The notes under the pieces: generated by a model
What the model was told of the DNA's origin: nothing
What the model saw: only the letters and a program-made list of their open reading frames with translations
Databases searched by the model: none
Translations under genes and position numbers: made by a program
Shown here: one piece after another, positions 1 to 8,193 of the stretch
How positions within the stretch are numbered: the first letter of the stretch is position 1
Layout of the letters: each line of letters begins with the position of its first letter
Assembly: GCA_044227665.1 (NCBI GenBank)
Contig: JBGAWK010000023.1
Coordinates: 1 to 31,469 of the forward strand
Length of the DNA: 31,469 nt
From: JBGAWK01 sp044227665
GTDB lineage: Bacteria; Bacteroidota; Bacteroidia; Chitinophagales; JADIYW01
Reading direction: 5' to 3'

Positions 1-1
1 A

Positions 2-148
2 TTTTCTGGTATCAGTAGCTATTTGAGTTATTTGTATAATATTGTTTTTTTTAGAGAAAAATCTCCCTCCAACTATCTTCGTAATTTCAGTAGTCGTGTA
101 TTGCATGAGCAAGTAAAAATAGTAAATCGTTTGCTTTCAGTACCTTAA
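2..148 (+). CDS. C-terminal fragment of an unidentified protein
   Basis: The second reading frame is open from the window edge for 48 codons and ends at TAA 146-148; the other two forward frames hit stops within the first 25 bases. The fragment is rich in Tyr, Ser and basic residues (for example SPSNYLRNFSSRV) and I do not recognise its family. The 5' part lies outside the window. An open frame of this length can arise by chance, so this is a modest call. Confidence 0.4.
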   Translation, partial: FSGISSYLSYLYNIVFFREKSPSNYLRNFSSRVLHEQVKIVNRLLSVP

Positions 149-181
149 TTATTGCAATTATAATTTGGAAAGTGATATATG

Positions 182-189
182 TACATTTG
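182..189 (+). promoter_or_regulatory. Bacteroidota -7 promoter box (TACATTTG)
   Basis: TACATTTG matches the phylum's TAnnTTTG consensus and ends four bases before the ATG at 194. It lies inside the reading frame if translation began at the upstream ATG 179, which argues for the ATG at 194. No well-spaced -33 TTG is obvious. If it is active, the transcript would be leaderless or nearly so. Confidence 0.4.
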
Positions 190-193
190 CATT

Positions 194-1072
194 ATGAAGT
201 ATAAGGCACAGGATTGGCTGTTATTGATACTCCTTTCCGTGATATGGGGATTTTCGTTCTACTTTATAAAAAAAGGACTACTAACCTTTAGTGTCGTGCA
301 AGTAGGTGCTTTAAGGATCTTTTTTTCCTTCATGGTAATGCTGCCAATCGTCTTATTTCATAAGAAGAAAATTGATTTAAAAGCAAAACTATTTGCCGTT
401 ATCTGCGGATTTTTGGGAAGTGGTATTCCCCCCTTTCTTTTTGCCCTCGCAGAGACCAAGGTGAGTAGCGCAATAGCTGGCATTCTCAATTCTACTACCT
501 CTCTATTTGTTTATATTTTCGGCGTAGCATTTTTTGGAATTTTTTTCCAATGGAAGAAAATTATTGGCGTATGCATAGGGCTTATAGGCACTATAGCTAT
601 TGTGGCTGCTGGCAAGCGCAATCTTTTGGAATTTGGCAACTTAGAAGGTCTTTATGTAGTACTGGCAACGATGTTTTATGGCATGAATGCCAATATCATG
701 AAATCCAAGATTTTAAATTCCGAAGCCGACTCCTTACTGGCATCAGCCTGGACATTTATGGTCATAGGGCCCTTATCCATAGGATTATTGATAGCTTCGG
801 ATGTAATAGGTACTATTAGGTCATCGCCACCCCATCTCTATTTTTCACTAGGGAGCTTGCTTTGCCTCGGCGTGGTGGGTACTGCTATAGCCATTATATT
901 ATTCAATAGGCTCACAAAGCGTACAGATGCGCTTTTCTCCTCCTTTGTTACCTACCTGATGCCCGTAGTCACGATAACTGTTGGGGTCATGGATGGCGAA
1001 TCCCTACATATTATACATCTATTAGGTATGTTTTTGATTCTAGTGGGTATATTTTCATGTACTAGAGGCTAA
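194..1072 (+). CDS. EamA/DMT-family membrane transporter
   Basis: The product is about 292 residues, almost entirely hydrophobic, with roughly ten predicted transmembrane helices arranged as two EamA halves. The opening LLILLSVIWGFSFYFIKKGL, with its WG-x(3)-F motif, and the second-half FSSFVTYLMPVVTI region are typical of drug/metabolite transporter superfamily exporters. It sits in the inner membrane and probably exports a small metabolite; the substrate cannot be told from sequence. The frame could start at ATG 179 (five residues longer), but ATG 194 gives the usual short cytoplasmic N-terminus and follows a TAnnTTTG box. The gene stands alone: upstream is an unrelated gene tail, and downstream a convergent small lipoprotein gene whose stop lies three bases beyond this one's. 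Confidence 0.9.
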   Translation: MKYKAQDWLLLILLSVIWGFSFYFIKKGLLTFSVVQVGALRIFFSFMVMLPIVLFHKKKIDLKAKLFAVICGFLGSGIPPFLFALAETKVSSAIAGILNSTTSLFVYIFGVAFFGIFFQWKKIIGVCIGLIGTIAIVAAGKRNLLEFGNLEGLYVVLATMFYGMNANIMKSKILNSEADSLLASAWTFMVIGPLSIGLLIASDVIGTIRSSPPHLYFSLGSLLCLGVVGTAIAIILFNRLTKRTDALFSSFVTYLMPVVTITVGVMDGESLHIIHLLGMFLILVGIFSCTRG

Positions 1073-1074
1073 TA

Positions 1075-1209
1075 CTAGTGCTTTTTTGGTGTACTCCCAA
1101 AGGTAGGGCAGTCACACTTTTTGGAACTATGACTTCCTTTAGAGGCACTACAAGCAGATGCCAATAAGAATAGTGCTATGACAAACAATATCCATTTTTT
1201 GGAATTCAT
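1075..1209 (-). CDS. Small lipoprotein, 44 aa
   Basis: The reverse complement gives an ATG at 1209 and a TAG at 1077-1075. The peptide starts MNSKKW, has a hydrophobic core ILFVIALFLLASA and then a Cys in a lipobox-like LASAC context, followed by a short polar tail with a CDCP motif and a Lys/His-rich end. This is the architecture of a very small outer-membrane or periplasmic lipoprotein; similar Cys-Pro-tailed mini-lipoproteins are common in Bacteroidota (from memory), with no known role. It is shorter than usual ORF cut-offs. Support comes from the complete signal-peptide structure and an upstream TATTTTTG box at 1227-1234. The -3 position of the lipobox is Ala rather than Leu, which slightly weakens the lipidation call. 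Confidence 0.7.
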   Translation of the reverse strand: MNSKKWILFVIALFLLASACSASKGSHSSKKCDCPTFGSTPKKH

Positions 1210-1226
1210 GATAGACGAAGATAAAT

Positions 1227-1234
1227 CAAAAATA
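1227..1234 (-). promoter_or_regulatory. -7 box of the small lipoprotein gene
   Basis: On the minus strand this reads TATTTTTG, an exact TAnnTTTG match, ending 17 bases before the lipoprotein ATG. It forms one half of a divergent promoter region shared with the glycosyltransferase gene at 1319. No convincing -33 TTG was found at the usual distance. Confidence 0.45.
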
Positions 1235-1318
1235 TATCCTGGGGATATTAAAATATGTAAAAGCTAGCATTTTTACACTTTATTACAACAGATTAGCTAA
1301 AATTGGTATTTTTAGCAC

Positions 1319-2392
1319 GTGCACTTACCTAAAAAAGTATTGATAGCACCTCTGGACTGGGGGCTAGGACATGCTACACGATGTATGCCTATTATAGACT
1401 TTTTTTTACAACACCATACGGAAATACACATCGCTTCCAATGGCAGAGCGCTCTTACTATTACAGGAGACTTACCCTCATCTACAGTTTCATGAGTTGCC
1501 GCCTTATGATATTCAATATGTTAAAAGAAATTCGGCGTGGGTATTGCTATTGCAAGCACCAAAAGTTTATACAGCCATTCGTAAAGAACATGATGCGGTA
1601 GAAACACTACAAAGCCTTTTTGGTTATGACCTCATTATCTCCGACAACAGATACGGTGTATATCATCAGATGGTAAAATCTATACTAATTTGCCACCAAC
1701 TCAAACTATTACCTCCTAAAAATTTACGTTTCACCGCCCCGATATTCTGGCGTTTACATAAGAAGAGAATATATGCTTTTGATGAGTTGTGGATACCCGA
1801 TGATACTCATTCCAAATGGGCGGGCATTATGGCACACGGTCTAGCTATAGATATCCCTCACTATTATACAGGTATTTTAAGCAGATTTTCTAAAAGAAAT
1901 ACTATTACACCCATAGATGGCAGGATATTAGTGATTCTGTCGGGTCTTGAACCCCAGAGGACAATTTTGGAACAAAAAATCATGCATCAGGCTCAGCACC
2001 TTACTTCCTATCACTTTACTATAGTAAGAGGGATAACCGAAGATAAGGGCATGACCCTACAAAAAAACATGACCCTAATAGACCACCTGACCACTAAGGA
2101 GCTAGAAACACTTATCCTCGAAAGTGAAGTAGTAATTGCGAGACCGGGCTACAGCACAGTCATGGATATGGCTATGGTGGAGAAAAAGACTATCTTCATC
2201 CCTACACCTGGGCAGACGGAACAAGAATATTTGGCAGAACATCTTGCTGAAAGAAATATGTCTATAGTACAAAAGCAAGATGAGCTGGACTTAGCCAAAG
2301 CTATAAATTCGTCCAAGAACTTTGAAGGACATCTTTCGGGGAGAACGAATATAGCACACTTTTTAAGGCAATATTTTAGTTATACACAATAA
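1319..2392 (+). CDS. GT28-like (MurG-fold) glycosyltransferase
   Basis: The 357-aa protein begins at GTG; the next in-frame ATG (codon 23) would delete the conserved N-terminal motif. Residues about 8-22 read APLDWGLGHATRCMP, the GHxxR-type loop found at the N-terminus of GT-B glycosyltransferases of the MurG/GT28 and MGT type. The C-terminal half carries ARPGYSTVMDMAMVEK and IPTPGQTEQEYLAEHL (about residues 275-312), matching the nucleotide-sugar-binding Glyco_tran_28_C domain. It probably transfers a sugar from a nucleotide donor to a lipid or envelope acceptor at the cytoplasmic face of the membrane. MurG itself is unlikely because the usual division gene neighbours are absent. A TAnnTTT-like box (1307-1314, TATTTTTA) lies four bases before the GTG. 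Confidence 0.85.
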   Translation: MHLPKKVLIAPLDWGLGHATRCMPIIDFFLQHHTEIHIASNGRALLLLQETYPHLQFHELPPYDIQYVKRNSAWVLLLQAPKVYTAIRKEHDAVETLQSLFGYDLIISDNRYGVYHQMVKSILICHQLKLLPPKNLRFTAPIFWRLHKKRIYAFDELWIPDDTHSKWAGIMAHGLAIDIPHYYTGILSRFSKRNTITPIDGRILVILSGLEPQRTILEQKIMHQAQHLTSYHFTIVRGITEDKGMTLQKNMTLIDHLTTKELETLILESEVVIARPGYSTVMDMAMVEKKTIFIPTPGQTEQEYLAEHLAERNMSIVQKQDELDLAKAINSSKNFEGHLSGRTNIAHFLRQYFSYTQ

Positions 2393-2489
2393 CATAAACA
2401 CTGTTGTAGCTTCCAATACACATTTGTCTATATTTAACCCTTTATTATATTAACTACAAAGTATATTTTTACGAAAAAATTGAATTAGC

Positions 2490-3608
2490 ATGAAATTTAT
2501 CGTTTCTTCTGGACTATTACTCAAGAATTTACAAAAAATATCTGGCGTTATAGGGACAAATACCGTATTACCTATATTAGAAGATTTTTTATTCGATATA
2601 AAAAAAGGGACTTTACACATCAGAGCTACAGACTTAGAGACATCCATATCTACAGAGATGAGCGTGGACGCTACCGAAGATTGTACGCTTGCCATACCCG
2701 CAAAGATGTTGCTTAACATCTTGAAAGAGCTTCCTGAGCAGCCTGTCACTATTGATTTAGACCCTGCAACATTTGCCGTAGAAATCACCTCTGATAATGG
2801 CAAGTACAAGCTCACCGGTGAGAATGGCGAGGATTTCCCCAAGCCCCCAGTATCTGACGATGTAAAAACCCTGTCTATGGCGGCATCCTTGTTATTTACA
2901 GGCATTGCCAAGTCTCTATTTGCCGTAAGTAACGATGAACTTCGTCCTGCCATGAATGGCGTATTTTTTCAAGTAGATGAAAGAGGCATCACCTTCGTAG
3001 CTACAGATGCCCACAAGATGGTAAGAATAATAGGCAAAGAGATTGATGCAACGGAAAGTGGCAGCTATATTATTCCCAAAAAAGCCTTGAATCTATTAAA
3101 AAACATTGTCCCAATGAGTGACATGCAGATTAAAATAGATTATAATGCCAATAATGCATTTTTTGAGATAGAAAATGTGAAACTGATATGTAGGTTCATA
3201 GAACAGCGTTTCCCAGATTACAATGCCGTAATTCCTAAGGAAAACCAAAATATGCTCATCGTAAATCGTCAAGAGTTATTGAGTTCCTTACGCCGGACGA
3301 CTATCTTCTCCAATAAGACCACCAATCAGGTACTTTTTAAGATTACAGGACAAGAGCTTAACATCTCGGCGCAAGATTTAGACTTCTCCAATGAAGCTAA
3401 CGAAAGCCTGCCTTGTGATTATAAAGGCGATGATATGGATATAGCCTTCAACTCAAAATTCCTCATAGAGATGCTCAATAATGTGGATGGCGATGAAGTT
3501 TTGTTTGAGCTTTCTACACCTAATAGAGCTGGACTTATAAAGCCAGTAGTGCAGGAAGAGCAATATAATCTCATGATGCTGGTCATGCCGGTGATGATAA
3601 ATGTATAA
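2490..3608 (+). CDS. dnaN: DNA polymerase III beta subunit (sliding clamp)
   Basis: The 372-aa length is the usual size for the bacterial clamp of three repeated domains of about 120 residues. Recognisable blocks include GVIGTNTVLPILEDFLF in domain 1, ELRPAMNGVFFQV and TFVATDAHKMVRI at the start of domain 2, and the C-terminal LVMPVMI, equivalent to the conserved MPM end. The dimeric ring encircles DNA and tethers polymerase III and repair partners through a hydrophobic pocket in domain 3. The gene is not next to dnaA, recF or gyrB here, so it is a single dispersed locus, as is common in Bacteroidota. Confidence 0.97.
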   Translation: MKFIVSSGLLLKNLQKISGVIGTNTVLPILEDFLFDIKKGTLHIRATDLETSISTEMSVDATEDCTLAIPAKMLLNILKELPEQPVTIDLDPATFAVEITSDNGKYKLTGENGEDFPKPPVSDDVKTLSMAASLLFTGIAKSLFAVSNDELRPAMNGVFFQVDERGITFVATDAHKMVRIIGKEIDATESGSYIIPKKALNLLKNIVPMSDMQIKIDYNANNAFFEIENVKLICRFIEQRFPDYNAVIPKENQNMLIVNRQELLSSLRRTTIFSNKTTNQVLFKITGQELNISAQDLDFSNEANESLPCDYKGDDMDIAFNSKFLIEMLNNVDGDEVLFELSTPNRAGLIKPVVQEEQYNLMMLVMPVMINV

Positions 3609-3656
3609 GTTACATTTTTTATTCAATATTCATTAGAAAACCCCTTCGCAAAGACT

Positions 3657-3680
3657 TATTACCTATTATGTAAGGTAATA
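3657..3680 (+). repeat. 8-bp inverted repeat upstream of proC
   Basis: TATTACCT (3657-3664) and AGGTAATA (3673-3680) are perfect inverted arms separated by eight bases. They sit two bases upstream of the -7 box of proC, so they overlap the place where the -33 element would be. There is no T-run straight after a GC-rich stem, so a dnaN terminator is less likely than an operator, but both are possible. Confidence 0.4.
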
Positions 3681-3682
3681 CC

Positions 3683-3690
3683 TATTTTTG
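3683..3690 (+). promoter_or_regulatory. -7 box of proC
   Basis: TATTTTTG is an exact TAnnTTTG match and lies 21 bases before the proC ATG. No TTG is present at the normal -33 distance; that region is occupied by the right arm of an inverted repeat. Confidence 0.5.
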
Positions 3691-3711
3691 TATAAATAAA
3701 TAATTTATATT

Positions 3712-4515
3712 ATGAATATCTTGGTTATAGGTGGAGGCAATATGGGTAAGACCTTTGCCCAAAGTTTCCTAAAAGCTAAAGTCATAAATAAGGAGCAGCT
3801 TTTTCTTTTGGAAAAAGACAAGCTCAAAGTGGACATCCTCAACCAACACAATATAGGTATGGCCAGATGTGATTTTGGCGAATATATCAGCGAGATGGCC
3901 ATCATCATCCTTGCTGTAAAGCCTCAGGATATCTCGGATGTATATAAAAATTTGCAACCCTACCTCAATGACGACCAGATAGTCATTTCCATAATGGCGG
4001 GTGTAAAGATGCAGACTATACAGGAAGAGCTGAAGATATCTCGCATTATTAGAGCTATGCCCAATCTTCCCTGCCAAATTGGACAAGGGTTTACAGCATA
4101 TACTGCCAGTGAGCAGGTGTCGGAAAAAGACCTTGCCTTCATCAAGTTACTTTTTGACACCACAGGCATGTCTATACAGGTAAGCAAAGAGAGTAATTTG
4201 GATGCCATCACGGCATTGTCCGGCAGTGGCCCTGCCTATGTTTTCTATTTTATGCAGGCAATGATAGAAGAGGCTATGCACTTGGGATTCGACTATGAAG
4301 AATCTGTTCAAATCACTACGCAGACTTTTATGGGATCCGTAGAATTATTTAGCGCTAATAATATCAGTTGCAAGCAGTGGATAGAGCGAGTAGCCTCAAA
4401 AGGAGGTACTACCGAAGCTGCGTTAAAAGTATTCAACAGCAAAGATATCCACCATACTATAGGGGAAGGCATATCCGCGGCCTATGCAAGAGCAAAAGTT
4501 CTGAGTGGAAAATAG
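3712..4515 (+). CDS. proC: Pyrroline-5-carboxylate reductase
   Basis: This enzyme catalyses the last step of proline synthesis, NAD(P)H-dependent reduction of 1-pyrroline-5-carboxylate, in the cytoplasm. The 267-aa length is normal. The N-terminal Rossmann motif GGGNMG is at residues 7-12, AVKP follows around residue 64, and the family signature ALSGSGPAYVFYFMQAM starts near residue 168. The substrate-side SKGGTTEAAL is near the C-terminus. The ATG at 3712 gives the canonical start MNILVIGGGNMG. The proA and proB genes are not adjacent. The gene converges on the minus-strand glycosyltransferase with an 18-bp gap. Confidence 0.96.
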   Translation: MNILVIGGGNMGKTFAQSFLKAKVINKEQLFLLEKDKLKVDILNQHNIGMARCDFGEYISEMAIIILAVKPQDISDVYKNLQPYLNDDQIVISIMAGVKMQTIQEELKISRIIRAMPNLPCQIGQGFTAYTASEQVSEKDLAFIKLLFDTTGMSIQVSKESNLDAITALSGSGPAYVFYFMQAMIEEAMHLGFDYEESVQITTQTFMGSVELFSANNISCKQWIERVASKGGTTEAALKVFNSKDIHHTIGEGISAAYARAKVLSGK

Positions 4516-4533
4516 TATATTGAATCCGTACAA

Positions 4534-5961
4534 CTATATTTTTGTCTTTTTCTTCAAGACCAAAAACTTCTTTGCGGTCTTATAGCCTCTGAGTTCCTGA
4601 ATATCGTATTGAGTACTGATGATGTCCATGCTTGCCTTGCGATGTGTAATCACAATATCTCCCGTTCTAATAGTATTTTCCGCTACTAAGGGTACATATT
4701 TACCTCTTTTTCCGGCTACATAGGCGTAGTATTTCACATGTGGCACATACCCGTATGCGATGACTTTGGTGGTATCTGATAATGTATTATTTTTTAATTC
4801 CAACTGCAAAATTTTTGCCGTATGGCAGCTATCATCTTCATAGGGATTGGGGAAGTCATAATTATTCTTTAGCACCAAAAACAATGGAAAAATAGCAACC
4901 ATACCAATTATGAATAACGCATATTTTTTATCTAGGGCTGCAAATAACGCTTCCACAATAAACAATCCATATAGTGGATATAAAGTGTTGCCATACCAAT
5001 CCAGTTTCGTCTGGCTCAGCGCTATTATTACATGATATCCAACGATAAGCATGAGAATATAGGTAGCAAAAAACAGGTTTTTTTTCCTAGATGATAGATA
5101 TAAGTACACAATAAGGGATATGATAGTAAAGGGAAACCAAAATTTTGTACCCGTATTAAAATGGTGCTGAAGATAAAAGTACCAAGGAAACTTATGATCT
5201 TCTAAAGTACTCAGATACCGCCCTCCCCATTCATTGTCCATCACTGCTTGCATATATCCAGGATTCACACTGTCTCTGGCTATATAATAAATAATGAGGG
5301 GTGCTATGGCTATCAAAAAATAGATAGTGCCATCCTTGAGTAATATTTTGAAATTTCTACCCTTTAGCAGCCAAAAGGAATACATGATGGGCATCACCAA
5401 AAATGCATGTACCCCCTTAGTAAGTGCGCCCAATGACATAAAAACTGCGCTTATATACAAATACTTTTTTTTTCCAACATCCACATAGTGATAGAAGCTA
5501 AGTAGAGCTGATATAACCCAAAATATCAGTAAGGCATCATAATCACCCGTGCGGGTACAATGCAAATGGACATAGCCTACCGTCGTCAATAATATTATTC
5601 CTGCAACAAATCCTTTATAAACATTATCTTCTCTTTTGTAATACCATAAGAAAAGTAAGAAAGCAGTAAGCATCCCTGCAATTGCGGAAGGCAACCTAAA
5701 TGCCAATTCTCTAAGCCCAAATATCTTGATACAAAATACCTGCATTACTATTAATAGAGGGGGCTTTGTATTCCACATTTCGGGTTTTAGTTCATAGTAT
5801 GTAACCAAATAATTGCCTGATTCATACATTTCAACGGCATTTTGGACATTCCTACTCTCATCCCAAAGCTGGATAGGTTTTTTTTCCAATTGCCAAAAAA
5901 GCGTAAAGTAGATTACGATTAGCAATATACATACAGATAAGAATTTGGCGGCAGCATTCAT
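4534..5961 (-). CDS. GT39/ArnT-like integral membrane glycosyltransferase
   Basis: The 475-aa protein has an N-terminal membrane anchor and about ten or more hydrophobic helices. Early in the sequence it shows the PMT_2/ArnT pattern: an acidic motif WDESRNVQNAVEMYESGNYL after the first helix, then KPPLLIVMQ, and an HLHCTRTGDYDALL segment in the first half. Enzymes of this type transfer a sugar from a polyprenyl-phosphate carrier to a protein or lipid on the periplasmic side of the inner membrane. The soluble C-terminal part (about the last 110 residues) is probably periplasmic. The acceptor is unknown. The N-terminus MNAAAKFLSVCILL fits the chosen start, and a near-consensus TATCTTCG lies about six bases before the ATG. 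Confidence 0.85.
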   Translation of the reverse strand: MNAAAKFLSVCILLIVIYFTLFWQLEKKPIQLWDESRNVQNAVEMYESGNYLVTYYELKPEMWNTKPPLLIVMQVFCIKIFGLRELAFRLPSAIAGMLTAFLLFLWYYKREDNVYKGFVAGIILLTTVGYVHLHCTRTGDYDALLIFWVISALLSFYHYVDVGKKKYLYISAVFMSLGALTKGVHAFLVMPIMYSFWLLKGRNFKILLKDGTIYFLIAIAPLIIYYIARDSVNPGYMQAVMDNEWGGRYLSTLEDHKFPWYFYLQHHFNTGTKFWFPFTIISLIVYLYLSSRKKNLFFATYILMLIVGYHVIIALSQTKLDWYGNTLYPLYGLFIVEALFAALDKKYALFIIGMVAIFPLFLVLKNNYDFPNPYEDDSCHTAKILQLELKNNTLSDTTKVIAYGYVPHVKYYAYVAGKRGKYVPLVAENTIRTGDIVITHRKASMDIISTQYDIQELRGYKTAKKFLVLKKKTKI

Positions 5962-6047
5962 CTGTAACGAAGATAATTATTACATATATGATATGGTTTA
6001 AAACTTTGGATTAAGTTTTGTTAGTTATTTTTAAACTGAATAAATCT

Positions 6048-6055
6048 TACTTTTG
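6048..6055 (+). promoter_or_regulatory. -7 box upstream of the secreted 232-aa protein
   Basis: TACTTTTG fits TAnnTTTG and lies 11 bases before the TTG start at 6067. The divergent neighbour at 5961 has its own near-match on the other strand. Confidence 0.4.
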
Positions 6056-6066
6056 AGCCATATTTT

Positions 6067-6765
6067 TTGAAAAAAATTCTCTTCATATTACTTATATATT
6101 GTTCTTGGGTACAAGCCCAACCGCAAACAATTACCCTTACGGCACAGGTAAAAGACAAATATGGAGGTGTCGTCAGCTTTCCCGGTGTGCGCATTATGAA
6201 TGCAAAAAAAACTATTCAGGCTAATCAGATAGGTGTTTTTAAGACTACGATGGATAGGACTGATACCTTACTCATCTATGCTCGTGACTTTGCTACGCTA
6301 AAATTTACATTACCAGACAGCATCAAAGGCAACGAAGCTTTTATTCCCATCACACTATATCCTATAGAATACCAACTAGATGAGGTGGTCATCTATGATA
6401 CCAAGCCGATATATGAGATAAAAAAAGATATCCAGAAAGCACAATATAAGAATCCCGATGTCTATAAATATGTAGCTCCGTCGAGTCCTATTACCATGCT
6501 ATATGAAATGTTTAGTAAAAAAGAACGTGAAAAAAGGATGGTAGCCACTTGGGAATACGACATGGAAGTCAGGAATATATACAAAGAGCTTGTCAAATAT
6601 TATATCACAGAAGGAATAATAAGAGATATGCCAGAACCGGAGATGCTTGCTTTCGTACAATATCTGGAGATACCAGAATATATACTACGTAAGTCCAGCG
6701 ACTATGATTTAGCCATGTATGTAAAGGCCATGCAATTTGAATATTACAGACTTAAAGAAAGATAA
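6067..6765 (+). CDS. Secreted carboxypeptidase-regulatory-like domain protein
   Basis: The start is a TTG giving a standard signal peptide (KKILFILLIYCSWVQAQ) cleaved after about residue 17; no ATG in frame would preserve it. Residues about 20-105 resemble the CarboxypepD_reg/beta-sandwich domain common at the front of Bacteroidota outer-membrane receptors: VKDKYGGVVSFPGVRIMN, then a polar beta-rich segment and LDEVVIYD. The rest (about 125-232) is charged, helical and Tyr-rich, with no motif I recognise. It is probably periplasmic or associated with the outer membrane. It lacks a plug and barrel, so it is not a receptor. It converges on clpX with a 5-bp gap. Function is unknown. Confidence 0.75.
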   Translation: MKKILFILLIYCSWVQAQPQTITLTAQVKDKYGGVVSFPGVRIMNAKKTIQANQIGVFKTTMDRTDTLLIYARDFATLKFTLPDSIKGNEAFIPITLYPIEYQLDEVVIYDTKPIYEIKKDIQKAQYKNPDVYKYVAPSSPITMLYEMFSKKEREKRMVATWEYDMEVRNIYKELVKYYITEGIIRDMPEPEMLAFVQYLEIPEYILRKSSDYDLAMYVKAMQFEYYRLKER

Positions 6766-6770
6766 TACTA

Positions 6771-8000
6771 TCATGCAACCTTATTTGCTGCCAATCTGGA
6801 CTTGCTATATTTCATTTCCGCATACGCTTTTGTAAGCATGAACGATTTAGTTTCTGGCTGAGAAGGAATTTCAAACATAGCATCGGTGAGAATAGCCTCG
6901 CAAATAGCTCTAAGCCCTCTTGCACCCAACTTATTTTCCATTGCTTTGTTGACGATATAGTCTAGTACCTCATCATCATAAGAAAATGTAATACCTTCCA
7001 TTTCAAAAAGCTGCTTATACTGTTTTAACAACGCATTTTTGGGCTGTATTAGGATACTTTTCATGGTATTGAAGTCCAAGGGATCTAGATGGGTGAGCAT
7101 AGGCATCCTTCCTAACAGCTCAGGTATGAGTCCAAAACTCTTCAAATCCTGATGGCTGATATATGCCAATAAATTTTCTTTATCAATTTCTGTTTCATGA
7201 GCTTTTTTGAATCCTATAGCATGAGATTGTATCCTCTTGGCTATGTGTGGCTCTACCCCATCGAAGGCACCCCCACATATAAACAGGATATTTTTAGTAT
7301 CTACTTTTATCATCTTCTGTTCTGGATGTTTTCTTCCTCCTTGGGGAGCAACAAGTGCCTCAGTACCTTCTAATATCTTCAATAGAGCCTGCTGTACGCC
7401 CTCTCCTGACACATCTCTAGTAATAGAGGGGTTGTCGCTCTTGCGTGCAATTTTATCTATCTCATCTATATATATGATACCCTTCTCGGCAGCATCTACA
7501 TTATAATCGCAACACTGCAAGAGCCTAGAAAGCATACTTTCCACATCTTCTCCTACATATCCCGCTTCTGTAAATACGGTAGCATCTACGATAGTAAATG
7601 GAACATTCAGCATTTTTGCAATAGTCTTTGCAATAAGTGTCTTTCCTGTACCCGTCTGTCCTACCATGAGAATATTGGATTTCTCCAACTCTACATCATC
7701 CTTAGAGGCATGATTTAGTCTTTTATAGTGATTATATACGGCTACGGCGATTATCTTTTTGGCGTCATCTTGTCCTATTATGTAGTCATCTAAGAATTTC
7801 TTTATATCCTTAGGTTTATAATTAAAATTTCTCTTACTATGGCTGTATTTCGATAGATGCTGGGATTCCTCTTTTACGATATATATGGCTTGTTCTACAC
7901 AACCATCACAGATATAACCGCTTATTCCTGCTATTAGGACTTTGACTTCTTGTCTTTCTTTGCCACAGAAAGAACAATGTTGAATAGATTTTTTTGCCAT
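6771..8000 (-). CDS. clpX: ATP-dependent Clp protease ATP-binding subunit ClpX
   Basis: The 409-aa AAA+ unfoldase feeds substrates into ClpP in the cytoplasm. The N-terminal C4 zinc finger is complete (C9, C12, C31, C34). Walker A GQTGTGKT ends at K120-T121 and Walker B IIYIDEID has D179-E180. Further family blocks are EAGYVGEDVESM, GGAFDGVEP, the IGF loop (HAIGFKK) used to dock ClpP, and ELLGRMP. The length is typical. clpP is not adjacent within the window, unlike the clpP-clpX pair seen in many bacteria. Its promoter region (8001-8193) is shared divergently with the acyl-CoA dehydrogenase. Confidence 0.97.
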   Translation of the reverse strand: MAKKSIQHCSFCGKERQEVKVLIAGISGYICDGCVEQAIYIVKEESQHLSKYSHSKRNFNYKPKDIKKFLDDYIIGQDDAKKIIAVAVYNHYKRLNHASKDDVELEKSNILMVGQTGTGKTLIAKTIAKMLNVPFTIVDATVFTEAGYVGEDVESMLSRLLQCCDYNVDAAEKGIIYIDEIDKIARKSDNPSITRDVSGEGVQQALLKILEGTEALVAPQGGRKHPEQKMIKVDTKNILFICGGAFDGVEPHIAKRIQSHAIGFKKAHETEIDKENLLAYISHQDLKSFGLIPELLGRMPMLTHLDPLDFNTMKSILIQPKNALLKQYKQLFEMEGITFSYDDEVLDYIVNKAMENKLGARGLRAICEAILTDAMFEIPSQPETKSFMLTKAYAEMKYSKSRLAANKVA

Positions 8001-8038
8001 AGATGAATAAAATTTATTTACCTTCTTCTTATAATGTT

Positions 8039-8046
8039 CAAAAATA
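8039..8046 (-). promoter_or_regulatory. -7 box of clpX
   Basis: On the minus strand the bases read TATTTTTG, an exact TAnnTTTG match, about 38 bases before the clpX ATG. TTG triplets at 8059-8064 on the same strand may serve as a -33 element, with a somewhat short spacer of about 15. Confidence 0.5.
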
Positions 8047-8145
8047 CCTATTTAATCTCAACAATTTTGAACTATAATTTTATTTAATAATAGCTAAAAT
8101 ATTAGAAAATTATGGATTTTACATTTAGATAACTTCACAATCGAA

Positions 8146-8155
8146 CAAACGTTTG
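8146..8155. promoter_or_regulatory. Palindrome CAAACGTTTG, possible operator
   Basis: A perfect 10-bp palindrome lies 38 bases before the acyl-CoA dehydrogenase ATG, with a further partial match one step out on each side. Short AT-flanked palindromes centred on CG are typical of TetR-type regulators, which often control fatty-acid oxidation genes. Binding is inferred only from position and symmetry. Confidence 0.3.
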
Positions 8156-8193
8156 GTTATATTTTTAATATTGTATTTTAAATAGATTTAACC

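Noticed and set aside
1319..2392. MurG as the identity of the GT28-like gene
   Set aside because: The GT28 C-terminal motif is present, but the division-cluster context and the typical MurG N-terminal GGTGGH-type loop are missing.
2450..2953. 167-residue open frame on the minus strand
   Set aside because: It lies antisense inside dnaN, whose frame is certain; the translation has no recognisable family features.
1..6765. A polysaccharide biosynthesis cluster built around the two glycosyltransferases
   Set aside because: The two genes are on opposite strands, separated by dnaN and proC, with no sugar-nucleotide or polymerase genes nearby.
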